From Bugula neritina (lineage: Eukaryota > Bryozoa > Gymnolaemata > Cheilostomatida > Bugulidae), in NCBI GenBank assembly GCA_964035545.1, contig OZ037766.1:28648673-28712672 (forward strand): 64,000 bases of DNA. Reading direction: 5' to 3'. Made by a program: the position numbers and the translations under genes. The notes beneath the pieces are model-generated. The model was not told the DNA's origin and made no database searches. It saw nothing but the letters and a program-made list of their open reading frames with translations. Shown piece by piece: positions 31,885 through 46,800 of this stretch (the stretch's first letter is position 1; every line of letters begins with the position of its first letter).

Positions 31885-34800
31885 CTATTGTGAGCGTATT
31901 TGTATGTACGTGGTGGGGACAAATCCCTCGTCTCCCGTATCCTTTCTAATCCGAGTCCACCCATCTCCATTATCAAATTCCACTACAGAGAACTGCTCTT
32001 CAGCGACCATGTCCAGTGACCCAGGAGTAGTAGCTGTAACAATATGTCCAGATAACATACATATATATATATACACACATCCTTGCGGGCTCAAGAGCAC
32101 ACACATATATATCTGTAGACACAGGAACACGTGAGATGTATAAAATAGCTATGCAACACTGCCTCACCTTGAAAAGGGTAAAGGGCAGAGGCGGATCCAA
32201 CAACAGTTAGGGGTTCAAAATCTTCATCAAAACTGCCCGTTTCATCATAGCTATCTGCCATTGCAGCGCTGAAAAAGCAAACAGTCTACTGTCACCTACC
32301 CTACTAGTATTATTGAGCGAGCGATGAGCAACGAACAGGTGGATCAGTTGAAAGAAAGCTAATGGCGACTAAAGTTGATGGCGAATTGCATTCTGTCAAC
32401 TGATTAACAAAATTGAAACAAATATTATACAATCTAGTAAGCTGTTGAAAAGTAGCAGGTATATCAGAATAAATAAATCATACAAAATAGATGACTATGC
32501 AGTCTGGCTATGATGCAACAAAACCATCAGTGAGTTGAAAGCATTCCGTCTTTTTGTTAATCTGTAGACCACTGCTACAAGTCTTTACAAAGCAATATAT
32601 CTTTCATAAGTTTCATACATTAGTTCTAAGTGCTGCACTTTTAACTATGAATCAAATATTTTGAGAACAGAAATTTGTCACAACATATATTTTGTAGGTA
32701 GGTATGGTGTAATATGCTTCACAATAACAGAACCGTGTGACAGAAAGGCTGAGTTAGTACGACAATCTATTTGTGACAAGACAGTATTACAGTAGATACA
32801 CTCACACTGAAACTTGAATTTTGAATTTAATGTTCTAAATTTAAATTAAACAGATAGCAAGAGAAATAGAACCCTTATACTATGAGCATCTAGCTAAAGA
32901 CAGGGTAGCAGAGCGAAAGAGAGCGAGATAGTCAGATTTCATTTGTAAACCACAAGATTTAATAAACCAATCTACAATAGCATAGTTTATCGATTAAAAT
33001 AGTACAGTCTATCTACTATGATAGCCTATCTACTATATTAGCCTATCTATTATAATAGTTTATCTACTATAATAGTAGATGCTAAAGAAAGGTACAAAAG
33101 GTGGTCAGAAATTGGGACAGCACACACACGCGCACACACACAGTTACAATGTCACAAAGCAGCCACTCACAGCACATGTTTCAATGTCAAGGTCATAAGC
33201 CATAACGACCTTCCACCTCAGAGTGAATTCCAGAAACTCTCAGCCATACTCCGTCAAAGCTTTACATTAAAACTCAGCACTGGAGTTCAGAAAATGTCAT
33301 ATATTTTAGAATTCCTTTTTGAAAAAGATTATTGGGGTTGAAATAAGTTTGATTTAGTAAAATAAGAGCTTTTCTAGAGAGGATTTTGTCGTGAATTTTT
33401 AGTTGCTGGCATCTGGCTAGGCTTCAAAATTCACTCCGAGTAACAGGAAATAAGAGAAAGAATACTTCAAATCATTACAAATGAAAGAGAAGCCGGATGA
33501 TGGTTTACCTATCATCTAACGTTTTCGGACTATCATCGTAGTATAGTTGGCTATGTACAGACTGCGCTGACCGCACACTATACATAGAGCTGAAACATTA
33601 CACGTATTATTGAAGGTACAACAGCTTGGTCACACCAAGTGAAAATAAAAGTCGTCTACTACTACTAACTACTATGAAATGAAAGACAACTACGCCCAGC
33701 CGTGTAGAAGTTATTAACAGTCATGCATCTGCATACAAAGATAAGATGATTAAGATACTTTGAGATGACCTGCAATGTTGGCACAAAAATGTGAATGTAT
33801 TAAATTTGCCAAATAGAAAATTGATGGGGAATTATAGTTTAGAAAAACACTTTATAATTAATAATAGATTTGTGTTGCACATTATCACATCAGTACAAAA
33901 TTACTAAAAACTCGCTCGCTGCAGTCAAACTGATGTGCTCTAAGTGATGTTGTCCAGAAAAAACTCTTAATCCTAACAAACTGTGGCGAATGGGGCACAC
34001 AATTTCCTTTGTCAAGGGGAAAATATTAAATCAGGACTGTCCAGTTACATAATATTGAATTAAACTGCAAAGCCAATGACAGGTGAGCCAAAGCAATGAA
34101 ATTATTAAAAACATGCATGCAGAAAGTCTACTGTAAACCAGATTGCTTAGGCATGCAGCCGTGAAATTTTATTTGGAACATTTTAACATTACATAAAATT
34201 AGCTAGACAGCCTTGCTTTTAGTAGAAAAGTAACTAGTTGTACGTGAGCTAGAACTGTGAAATCATAGAAACATAAGAACTGCAGCAATACAAAGCAGAC
34301 ACATGCAGATTGACTAACTTAGTAACAAAAATATTATTTGAAATTAATATGGTAATTATCTCCCTTACGTGGTTTGTCTGTGTGGTGTTGAGCTAACACT
34401 GAGACTATTCGGGGTTCCACCATTCACTGCAAAATATTGAAACAAAAACAGTTAATCCAGTTTATCCTTTATAAAGCAAAGATGGTAGAGAAGTGGTACT
34501 GAGAGATGGTATAGAAGCGGTACTGAGAGGTGGTATAGAAGTGGTACTGAGAGATGGTAGAAAAGTGGTACTGGGAGGTGGTAGAGAAGTGGTACTGAGA
34601 GGTGGTATAGAAGTGGTACTGAGAGATGGTAGAAAAGTGGTACTGGGAGGTGGTAGAGAAGTGGTACTGGGAGGTGGTAGAGAAGTGGTACTGAGAGGTG
34701 GTAGAGAAGCGGTACTGGGAGGTGGTAGAGAAGCGGTACTGAGAGGTGGTAGAGAAGCGGTACTGGGAGGTGGTAGAGAAGTGGCACTGAGAGATGGTAG

Positions 34801-37800
34801 AGAAGTGGTACTGAGAGATGGTAGAGAAGTGGTACTGGGAGGTGGTAGAGAAGTGGTACTGAGAGGTGATAGAGAAGTGGTACTGAGAGGTGGTAGAGAA
34901 TTGGTACTGAGAGGTGGTAGAGAATTGGCACTGAGAGACGGTAGAGAAGTGGTACTGAGAGATGAGGATGGTGCTATGGTGCTACCCTACGTCATGACTT
35001 GATAAGTTGGTTTCAGCACCACCTGTGTAAACGTCTATCAATGTTAAAATTTTTCTTTGAAAAGTGACTGCTCTACGAAATAATCGGAATAATTAAATGT
35101 ATTCCGGAGCCAGCGGACTCTTACAGACTGAGTAAGTTAGAAATCATTTGCTTCACACCCCAACATTGACAGGCTAACACTTAACACCAGTTTGAATTCC
35201 ATACTCTTGGGTGCTTCATTTTAACAAGAAATGCTAATAAATTCATCATAAGAAGTCTCAGAAATAACAACAAACATAGACTGAGCACCAAGAGTGTTAC
35301 CTCCAGTAGACGGCTGAACAGCTGGAGATTCTGAGGAACCTGCACTATGAAATGAGCCTACAGATGATCGTCTGGCCATGACTGGGGTGTCTCCAGAAGC
35401 GGCTGCTAGGTAACCCTGCATGTAAATAGTATTCCAAGTTATTTACCAATGCCAAGGGGAAAAAACTCTAGCAATATGTAATAAGCTAACTTCTAAGCAA
35501 AAGCTGCAGGAAGTAAAATAGACAAGAAATACTAGAAGCAATGTCTCAATGTAGAGATGTAATACTATGTAGAGATGTAAGTACTAGGTAGAGATGTAAG
35601 TACTACGTAGAGATGGAAGTACTACGTAGAGATGTAAGTACTACGTAGAGATGTAAGTACTACGTAGAGTTGTAAGTACTACGTAGAGATGTAAGTACTA
35701 CGTAGAGATGTAAGTACTACGTAGAGATGTAAGTACTACGTAGAGATGTAAGTACTACTTACCTCAAACTTGGCAAGTTCACTCTCTAGAGCAGCTAGTT
35801 TCTGGTTGCTCTCATCTAGCTGGTGTTGCACAGAGTTGGCGTCTCCTAGCTGAGGGTTGGTTTGGTAGACGCCCTGCATCTTCACAATACCGTCCCTACC
35901 ATGTAGACAGAGTCAGTCACAGTTATGGTTGGCAACACAACATGTTCAACCAAATACAGACGCTGATACTTATTAGATGCATGAAACACTGCAGTATACG
36001 TTAGCACACAATAGCACATCTTAGCAAACAATAACACACATTAGCACACTCTAGTTAGAGCATCCAGTTATTATTGCAGAGTTACCAACGTCCACAACTG
36101 TTTACATTCCGGTTACAAGACACCGCTGTAACTGGTTTCACAAACAACAAGCCAACAACATACTTTAGAAGTTGCTCACCCCTGACACCCACTACACATG
36201 ACTAGCTTCACATGTCACCTACCTGGATGCACTCTCCTTGTTTATCTGATGTTTAATGGTTTTTATCTTCTCTTTCAGCTGCTTCTTTTGCTGCTGCGGA
36301 GGGAGGTGACTGAAGTCTTCACTGGCCGGCTCAGAGCCCTGGGGTTACAGAAGTGAGATACAGTTGAATGGAATAAACTCTCTAAGTACGCTAACTTAGA
36401 GTAACCCAGTACTACTAGCATGCGATGACTTCACGCATCAGCTGATTGAAAAGGGGGAGAGAAGATGACCCCCTCTCCAATTCTTGGCCAGTTTTTGATA
36501 GATTGTAGAATGGTTAGAACCTCAAAATATTGTTAGAATATTGAATTGTTACTCTTATTTGATGCATTCCCAAATTTCAGACAGCTGTCTTAGAGAAAAA
36601 TATTCTTTGAAGTCCATCAAGTATGGCAGTATAAACTTTTTGCATAACTATTCAACGAATCTTAAAAAAATTCAAGCAAAATATAAAAACAAAATCTAAA
36701 TTGAAGTATCAAATCTATCTCTCAGCAAACAACAAGTATATAACATGTGTGTAAAGAGGCTACGTATTGAACGAACACAGGCTATGCTGCCACGGCATAT
36801 CTAAACTACAGTTGTGCAGTCATGCAAGGTGGGAGTACACATAAACTGAGGACAACATTACGGTACACAAAACAGCCTAAGCTGGCGGGTTGACTAGTTG
36901 ACCTAGATAGTAGCAAGTTGACCTAGATAGTAGCAAGTTGACCTAGATAGTAGCAAGTTGACCTAGATAGTAGCAAGTTGACCTAGATAGTAGCAAGTTG
37001 ACCTAGATAGCAAGTTGACCTAGCTAGTAGCAACTTGCCCTAGAATCTAGATAGTGGCAAGTAATATAGATTTGGACCAATTATTTCCTACTGTAAAGCA
37101 GATTTAACCAGCTGCTCTGAAGCTAAAGCAAGGCATTGCATGCATTCCTCGCAGGAGTAACAAATAAACTGGGTATCAGAACTCAACCAACAGATAGAAA
37201 GAATAACCGAAGACAGACTCTTGTAGCAACGGATGTTAAAGAAAGAATGAAAATGTGAATAGCAAAAAGCTGAATGAATTTTCGGAACAAAATCAGACAG
37301 ATTTAGAGAATAACAGTCCAACAGCAAGGTTCTTACAGAGATTGAAGTCGGGAGGCTATATCTACCACCCATCTTTCTGCAGCAAAATCTCCGGAGCTAA
37401 GAGCAAAAGTTAGTTGATGGAATAGAAAACCTGATGAGTGAAGGAGTGTTACACTTAGCCTGATTTCCAACAAGACAAGGTCAAGCAATGAATAAACGAA
37501 CACCAACTAAATGATTGCCTAAACGTTTGCAATTAGCATATATCAGTAAGCCATGTATCAGTAAGCGTGTAGAGTATGTTTATAAGTGTCAGTATGTGGG
37601 TAGCGGGCAAGATGTATCAGTATGCAGGTAAGATATAGGAGAACGCAGGTAAAATTATCAGTATACAGATATAGCAGAGCGTAGATGTGGTAAAGTATAT
37701 ACTATTCACCAGAGTATTTTTGTATAACTCAACTATATATAAGTAAGACCAACAACTTGCGTAGTTACCTTACCCTGTGTTTTATAGAATTTCCCTGCAT

Positions 37801-40800
37801 GAAAATAAAAAAATCCAACATAATACATTGAGGTAGATGATACAGAAAGGAACTTGATATCAGACTGAAAAGAATTTTATGACTCATCTGACTGGACTGG
37901 ACCAATAGGAACACATTGGAGCATAGCGCCAGCATTCCAAAGTAAAAGGACCTAATGACTAAAACCTAAGCTAAGAAGCAAAATGAAGCAGCGCGGCGCA
38001 AACAGCCAGTTCAAAACTTGCAAAAACATCCAATAATAACAAAGCATGCGGCAACAGCAACCACCAGAGGCACATCGTAACCTTGAAAAACAGTAAGCTG
38101 TGTCTTATTGGTAGAGTTTCACTTCTAGCTCGTACATTATAGAACTTTTTAGCCTACAAAACATAGCGCAATAGTAAGCCTTGGATACTGCTAGTAGCCC
38201 AGCAGTCAACACCACCTGGTCAAATGTCCCCCACAAACTGAAATAAAATATACACAAATCTTAAAACTAAACAGGATGAAATACAACATTCTAGCAAACT
38301 ATGGTACAACTAAAACCACCAAATACACTGAACAACATAGAGCAAGCTGTTGAAATGAAAATACAAGAAACTAGCCAAAGTCTACTATAAACTGAAGGAT
38401 ACATAGAGATTACCCTGCGTAAAAGTGTCATCTAGAAAATAGCCAGGGTATCAGAGTGAATGTTGAACAAACCTACGAGAACTAATAAATCTAGGGCAAC
38501 TCTACAAAATCAAGGAATGACAAAACATTTCTAAAATTAATACGGAATTGAATTTGTAAAATGGATGAAATAAAAACTACTAGAATATTGGCTAGAAGGT
38601 ATAACACAGAAAGCTAAAAGCGGCAAGAATAAGAATGACCTTGAACTTAATAGCAAGACGGTTATTCACCACAACTCTTGGGAGCTGAAGCTAAAACCAC
38701 CACTGGTAGCCGTGGACCTAGAATATGTGCTAAAGAAAGGGTGCGTACAACATGCAAGTAAAACAAATGGTATTAAAACAGCTATGAGATGTGTTACCTT
38801 GCCTATTCGAAAACTTGAGCTCTAATGGAATAACCAAAAAAAGATAAACAATTAAGGAGTAGCCTAAAGAAATCAAAATTGGTGACAAATGCCTATATAT
38901 ATTCCGCTATGCATTTCCATAATATTCACAACTTGTACTAACTATACTATAACTGTGTCACTTGACTGTATAACTGTAACTGTGCAACTATGATTGTGCA
39001 GCTATAATTGTTTGACTCCATGTTGGAACAGATCCTGTTTTACAACACAAAAAAATATTTTTGAATCAAATGAGTTTAAAGCCTGCAGAGTTAATGGAAT
39101 AAAAAGGCTACAGATTAACAAGGGCAGTCAAAAATGTAAAACCTTGCAAAATATGTGGCAGGTTTGCTAAGTGGAGACAACACCTAAAATTAGGCTAACC
39201 TATATAGAGGTGGTACGATGAATGAGTGATGACAACTTTGTTCAAATAGCTTTCAAAATGCCCGGTTGTTGGACTGCAACTATTACACCAACATTTTATT
39301 GGTGTGGTGCCATAATTTGCTGTTGGATAAAACTTGTATTCATGTTTTTTATTTTGTCTTATTAAAACAGTAAAACCTCAAGATTATTTGACAACTTCAC
39401 ATCACCAGATTCACCATGTTTAAATTTACAAACAAAAATGCAATGGGCGTGTCCCCGTCAATGTGAGCCAGCCCCATCTTATCTACACCATCACCTCTAG
39501 AGCATGTTTTTAGAAAAGCTAATTCACCGTAATGTGCATCTTTAGACTTGACAAAATGAGAATATCTACATAAACTAGACACATTATAGAGGGCCAAGGT
39601 GACACGTGTCACAAGGTGTGTGCAATCTACCTGCTATTATATTAATGATGATGTTTATTGGAAAAAGTTATTATGGTAATACTGATAAGTACAGAAAATA
39701 ATACAGAATGTCGAGTAATATGTTTTCATAGTAAAAACTGATACATGTATCCGCAATGTATAGGATGGCAAGCGTACGGGGCTGGCTAGAAATGCACTAA
39801 AAGGCAATCTTACAACTTTAGAGTAGAATTAACCCCCAACTAATCTCAAACCAGTAATTCTAACGCTTTCAAATTCCAAACAAAAATACGAGTCTTGGAA
39901 ATGTGTGTTCAACATGCATGAAGCTCTAATATTGAAAACTTATAAGATTGTCTCACTTTCCTTCCCAAAATACCTTTCTGAAATTACAAAAATTCAGTTG
40001 TATAACCAGTGATGCTATGACGGGGTCTACTAAAACAGTCTAAGGCTAAACAGTGCTGATAGCATATCCACTATACCCCATGGCAACCAATTGGATAAAC
40101 TGCAACTATACAAGTGGTGGTGGTGGTAACAGCAAATGAAACTAAGCTAGCACGATGTGGAAATCAAAATGATCTACTCAACAAGATACTGAAGGTCCTA
40201 GTGCATAAGTAAGTGCAGATACATGGCAAGGGTTATATATGTACACAAAAACAGCCCATTACTTACCCTTCCACCAAATATTCCAGCTAATCTGCCTTTT
40301 TCTTTCTTTTTAGGCCCCTTAGTAGTGCCAGCACTAGACTTTATCGTTGGTTCTCTTGTCTAATGGTAACAGATGATGGTTAAACAGCGTACAATGCAAC
40401 AGCAAGATTGAAATGGATATACAATAATAAGCTACAGACACATAACCTATATTGAGGAAAAAGTAAATATATATACAGTTACTGGTAGTATATCTTCAGG
40501 AAAAAGTAAATACATACAGTTACTGGTAGTATATCTTCAGGAAAAAGTAAATATATACAGTTACTGGTAGTATATCTTCAGGAAAAAGTAAATATATATA
40601 CAGTTACTGGTAGTATATCTTCAGGAAAAAGTAAATATATACAGTTACTGGTAGTATATCTTCAGGAAAAAGTAAATATATACAGTTACTGGTAGTATAT
40701 CTTCAGGAAAAAGTAAATATATACAGTTACTGGTAATATACTTCCAGGAACAAGTAAATATATACAGTTACTGGTAGTATATCTTCAGGAAAAAGTAAAT

Positions 40801-43800
40801 ATATACAGTTACTGGTAATATACTTCCAGGAACAAGTAAATATATACAGTTACTAGTAATAGTTGAGAACTGAACCCAGTCAGTTAGAAAGTTGAAGATA
40901 AGTTAAAAGGAGGTCAGAATGAGAACGACTGACAGCCGAGAGTCAAGCTGTTCAGACAGTGTGTTAATGAGTCAGCAAATTAGAAACCAACCTTTGAAGA
41001 GTTTGACGAGCCGATGGACTTTGTGTCTTCGTTACCCAAGTCTTCGAAGGCAATATCATCCGGTGGAACAAATCCAGACTTAAAACGGTCTATCACTCTC
41101 CTGGAGTCCTAGAACAGAGGAGGGGAGCTAGATAGTCGTGTCACCATCAGGTGTCAATGCATGTATGTATGTATGTATTACGAAGGAATGAATATCGAGA
41201 CGCCACATAATTTTAGTGAAACAAATCAAGCCAGAAACTGAAACAGTTCTAGAACTCTGTTTTTACGAACTCTACAAAGCCATTTGGACATCTGCCCTAC
41301 ACCAGGGACACGTCACGAATACTCTACACAAGTAACGGATACTCTACACACTCACCTCTCCGTGGTCTACCTTCTCACTCGACTGACTGATTAGATCGAG
41401 GCAAGTGTTTATTATAGGCTGTATCCCCCTTTCCACATCAGACATCTGTTTTATAGACTCTCTTATTTTTATTATTCTTTTTTCATCAAGTTCCTGCATC
41501 GACTGTACAAAACAATTTTAAACAATATTTCAAGAAGTGGATGGAGGTTGCAGGTGTGTAGATGTCTTACACTGTAGCATTTACTACATGATAATCACCA
41601 CTCAACCTGGTAGGCTACTATGTTCTACTTCTAGTACTTGGGTGTCCGCAACATCTGGTCTTCCCCTCTCTCCCCCCACTAATACCCCCTCTGTCTCCCT
41701 GTCTCTCACCCCACTAATACCCCCTCTGTCTCCCTCCACTACCCCCTCTTTCCCCTACCCTCCTCTCTCCTACCCCCTCCTCTCTCCTACCCCTCCCACT
41801 AAACCTCTCTCCAACCCCCCCTCTCTCCTACCCCCTCCCATTAACCCTCCTTTCTCCCACCCCCTCCCACTAACCCTCCTCTCTCTGACCCCCTCCCACT
41901 AACCTCCTCTCTCCTACCCCCACCCTCTCTTCTAGCCCCCCCCCACTAACCCCCTTTCTCCTACCCCCTCCCACTAACCCTCTCTTTCTCCTACCCTGCT
42001 TTCACTGACCTGGAAGACCTGTGGTAGGAGTTTGTTGTAATAATCTCTCTGGTGATTGTTGGTCTGCTCAAGGACCAGGGCGTAGCTAGATTTGCATTCG
42101 CTGCAGGCCTGTGCTTTCTGGTGCATCATGTTTTTCGTTTTCTCGACTTCAGCTCGAGACAGATTGAGGTTGGCATCAGCATTTCTGAACGTCTCTTCAG
42201 CCCGAACCTGTTCCTGGAACGCCCTTTCGTATCTCCTTTTAGCCTACGACATTGCAACATACAATGATGCAAACTAGAGCACCAACATCTAGTTAGACTT
42301 GCCTAATTAGAGAAAGTCATCATTAAAATGGTGGTTTTGATAAAATATAACTTGTCAAGGGTGAATGAATATGATTAGAGGGACTCTGTGCCAGGACAGC
42401 CATTGTTTGATAACATATCATAAAATATACTGATTTCGCAGTCATCGGCTATTATCACCCTTTGCTATCACAGATGGGGCTGCATTGTAGGTATATGGTT
42501 GAAAGTGTATAGCAAATACAATCTGCAGCATGTTAATCCATAGGAGCCCAGTGAGATATTTCCACCTGACGCAACAATACTACACATTTGAACTAATGGA
42601 GGCCCCATGACGTCATGCAGCTGATAAGCTAACTGATATAGTTTATAGTTGGCATATATTTACATGTGACTCACCCCAACCCACCCTGTTACCCTTCACT
42701 GTATTTCAGTAACGCAATGTTTGCTAACTACATGAATAAGGCTATCAATGCACTAAATGAGTCATGCGTGCAACGAGTTGATTATCTAATTGCTCAAGGC
42801 AATCAATAACTGTTATAGTAATTTGTGAATACTATTATATGCTGTGTATGTACATATTATATGCTATGCACTGTTATATGCCATATACTATTATATGCTA
42901 TATACTATTATATGCTAAATACTATATTATATGATATATACTATGATATATGCTAGTAACAACTCGCCTAGGAAATTTGCTTGCTAGGAGTCATCTTTTC
43001 ATTGGCCGATCATCTAGTAAACTATTATGTAAACTTACTTTTATGTTGCAATTATTGAGTGAAAACTATCAACCAATCACTAGGCTAAATTGTAATCAAA
43101 ATTCTAATCACAACACTCATTATTATTCAAAACACTATGAAATGGCAAAGTGACAGAAATTACTCCCAAGTGGCAGTTTATAAAAACCTAAAAATAGGGA
43201 GCATTAGTCACTGAAACAGTTGGAACTCATTATTTTCAGGTAAGTTTAAAAACTTCAAAAGATTTCTGTCAGGTGGTGAGTCAGCCTGATGGAACGCACA
43301 GCTTACGGCAACTGCAGCAAATAGCTATCTCTGTAACTCACGAACTAGCTAATGAAGAATGGTAACAGTAATAGTCAAGGTAGTAGTCCTAGTGATAATC
43401 AGAGTATTAGTAGTAGTAGTAGTAGTAGTAGTTTTAAGTAGCAACTAACCTGTTCTAAAGTCCGCAGCTGAGTTTGAAGTTGGTTCTCCAGTCGTTTTGA
43501 CTCTTCTATGTGTTTTTTTCTTTCAATTTTCAACTCAGTCATGAGTTTTGCCATTTCCTAAACAAAACACAGCAACATGTAGAGTGGCTCTACTTGAGTA
43601 GATAGTTACTAGCAATAAGGAAGGCTGTCAGGCAGCAGCTGACGCTCATCTGCCTGCTCAGTGAACTGCGGCAGCATAGAGTAAGCTAACACAATATACT
43701 CTAACTAAAAGAGGACAGATAACTCCTGTATGGCGGGTAAAAAATAAGAGGCTGGAGCTATGTTGTGCAAAAAATTCAGCACTGTTTTATAATTCATCGT

Positions 43801-46800
43801 TAATTCAAAGTAGGCTACAGATTAATACAAAGTAATGTATAGATAGAGTAGTTGATGTAAATAGAATAATACAAAGTAGTGTATAGATGGAGTAGTTAGT
43901 GTAGGTAGAATAATACAAAGTAGCGTATAGATAGAGTAGTTAGTGTAGATAGAATAATACAAAGTAGTATATAGATGGAGTAGTTGATGTGGAGAGATGA
44001 ACACTAACTTCTAGAATTTTCTGTTTGAGCTGTTCAACGAGAAGCTCATGCTGCCCTGCTATGTCAGCCACTTCTTTCAGAGAGTCATTGAATGATTTAA
44101 CAACTGTAAACCTGTAACATACAAGGAGATATTACTGAGCATACTGGAATACTGCAGGATACAAAGAGAGGAGATCCACAGCTAACTGAGCATACTGGAA
44201 TACTGCAGGATACAAAGAGGAGATCCACAGCAAACTGAGCATACTGGAATACTGCAGGATACAAAGAGGAGATCTACAGCTAACTGAGCATACTGGAATA
44301 CTGCAGGATACAAAGAGAGGAGATCCACAGCTAACTGAGCATACTGGAATGCTGCAGGATACAAAGAGAGGAGATCCACAGCTAACTGATCATACTGGAA
44401 TACTGCAGGATATAAAGAGGAGATCGACAGCTAACTGAGCATACTGGAATACTGCAGGATACAAAGAGGAGATCGACAGCTAACTGATCATACTGGAATA
44501 CTGCAGGATACAAAGAGAGGAGATCCACAGCTAACTGAGCATACTGGAATGCTGCGTATGTATGCTTAATGGAGTAAACAGATGGTATTGAGTCAGTACA
44601 ATAACCCAGGATATGTTAGAGGAATATTCTGGTGGTACGAACTGCTGTTGTAGCCTGTAGGAACTGAATATAAACATAGCAGTGAGACGCCACACTGACC
44701 AACACCAGTGAGAACAAAGACTGGGAGAGACAATAGCAAACCTACATTACAAATATGAAATGAATGGGAGATTGGTTTGAGGATTAGAACTGGTCCAGTT
44801 GGTAACTAAACCCCCTAGAGATGTTACCAGGAGACTAATTCAATGTTTTAGGTTGCCATCCAACTCATTCCTTGGCTACCTGAGTAACCTACCAGAATGA
44901 GTGATTAGTAGTCTAACTAGTAATTACTCTACCAGTTAGTAGTCCAACTAGTAATTACTCTACCAGTTAGTAGTCTAACTAGTAACTACTCTACCAGTTA
45001 GTACTATAGAGTATAGCACATGTACTATAGAGTATAGTATAGCATAGTATAGCATCTAGCATTGTAGCATAGTGTAGCTGTAGTATAACATAATATAGTA
45101 TTGTATCACAGCATATTCAGTGACACAGCACACAACAGTACTGTTGCGTAATGAGATAAAGTTGGTGGCACAACAACCAGACAGATAACCATTTGATTCA
45201 TCTCTTCTCTGTACTGTGTGTGTACTGTGTACAGAGTACCACTACACAGTATACAGAATACGACTATACAGAATACAGAGTACGACTATACAGTATACAG
45301 AGTACGACTATACAGTATACAAAGTACGACTATACAGCATAGAGAGTACGACTATACAGTATACAGAGTATGAATATACAGTATACAGAGTACGACTATA
45401 CAGTATACAGAGTACAACTATACAGTATTGGTATGTGTAAAGCCTAACAAGATGCTGAAAATGTGAGCCTTGATATAAAACCAGGCAGCAACAGGCAGCA
45501 AATAGTTTTTGAACTGAGTTTTCAGGAGTTTCAACAAAAATGAGATGACTGAAATGAAGCAAGTTTTCGCAATATTGATTTGCACATGTGCGACACTGAC
45601 ATAGGCTGGACACACGGACACCATCTCTGAGGTAGTGTAGAAGAATGATGCCTTCAATACTTGAAATCAATATGATTAGTGATTCAACTCAAAAGTGCCA
45701 AGCTACTCTTTACAACTCATTCAACACTAGAAATGTAACAGGAACTTTTACTAACTTTGAATTACTAGGAAATAGAACAGTAGAAAAGGCAATGAAAAGA
45801 AACTGAAACATTGAAAGTAAAGAAACAGTGCTTAGGCAAGAGCCAAAACACTAAACAGTATCCTATGCAAATTTCAAGGACTTAAAACAGTTTAACTGTA
45901 AGGAAGGCTCTTGACTTATATGAAAGTTGGCAGTTTATATGTTGTTAATTTCTTATATTGCATAAGAGTTTAGCATTCAGGGCTGATCATAGAAGGAAGT
46001 GTTGAAACTGCTCATGCGAAAATTTTAAGAAGCAAAAAACCCATACTTTGTGCCAACAGCATAATTTAAGATGAACGAAATCAGTAAGTTTAGCCTATGG
46101 AGGTCAACATTGGGAGGGGGGCCGGTTATAAGAAAGAGCACTAGTATTATACAAGAATATGGGCTACAGAGACATTCTGAGAGGCAACAACTATTACTTG
46201 TATGGCCGGACGTTTAATTAAGAAACTTACGGACTTTCTTCTTCCTTTTTCTTTGGTAAATAACTCTTAGTGAGTCGCCTGAATAATGAAAAGGAAGTAA
46301 ATTTGTACACACAAGTCATTACGTCTGCCACAGCTTTACGAAACACATATCCTATAGGTACCAACTAGCAAAGTTGCTACACTCACATTGACTATTCATG
46401 TCTGCGTGATTAATAACTAAATATTTCCTATTGTGTTATATTAGATCAGCTATGCCAATTACGCATGTGTAATTCAACTTCAACGTAGAATAAATTTGTG
46501 TAAGGCATGACCACAAACCTCAGTGCATTGGCATAGTCGGCCTCTATCTTCGCTCTGTCCTTTATAAAATGAGTGTATCTTTCACAAAACTCAATGCCCT
46601 TTTGTGTATGGTCTGTCACCTTATCGAACTGATCCTACAATAGTCAAATATGAAGAGATACAGAACTAGTAGCAGTAGCCATACTCTGGGTTAGTAGGGA
46701 TTAGGAGGGAGCTGACCAAAAGTTGACTCAGTGTGTGAAAGATTCACTGACACACTGCAAAGTTTAGCAACTCTTTGTGAAGTCAACAAAACATAAACAA

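Noticed and set aside
34452-35002. 159- and 169-codon open frames on opposite strands
   Set aside because: Both come from a 24-bp tandem repeat whose length is divisible by three; the region is intronic in the F-BAR gene.
35551-45428. CRISPR-like regularly spaced repeats
   Set aside because: These are head-to-tail minisatellites without unique spacers, inside introns of an animal gene.
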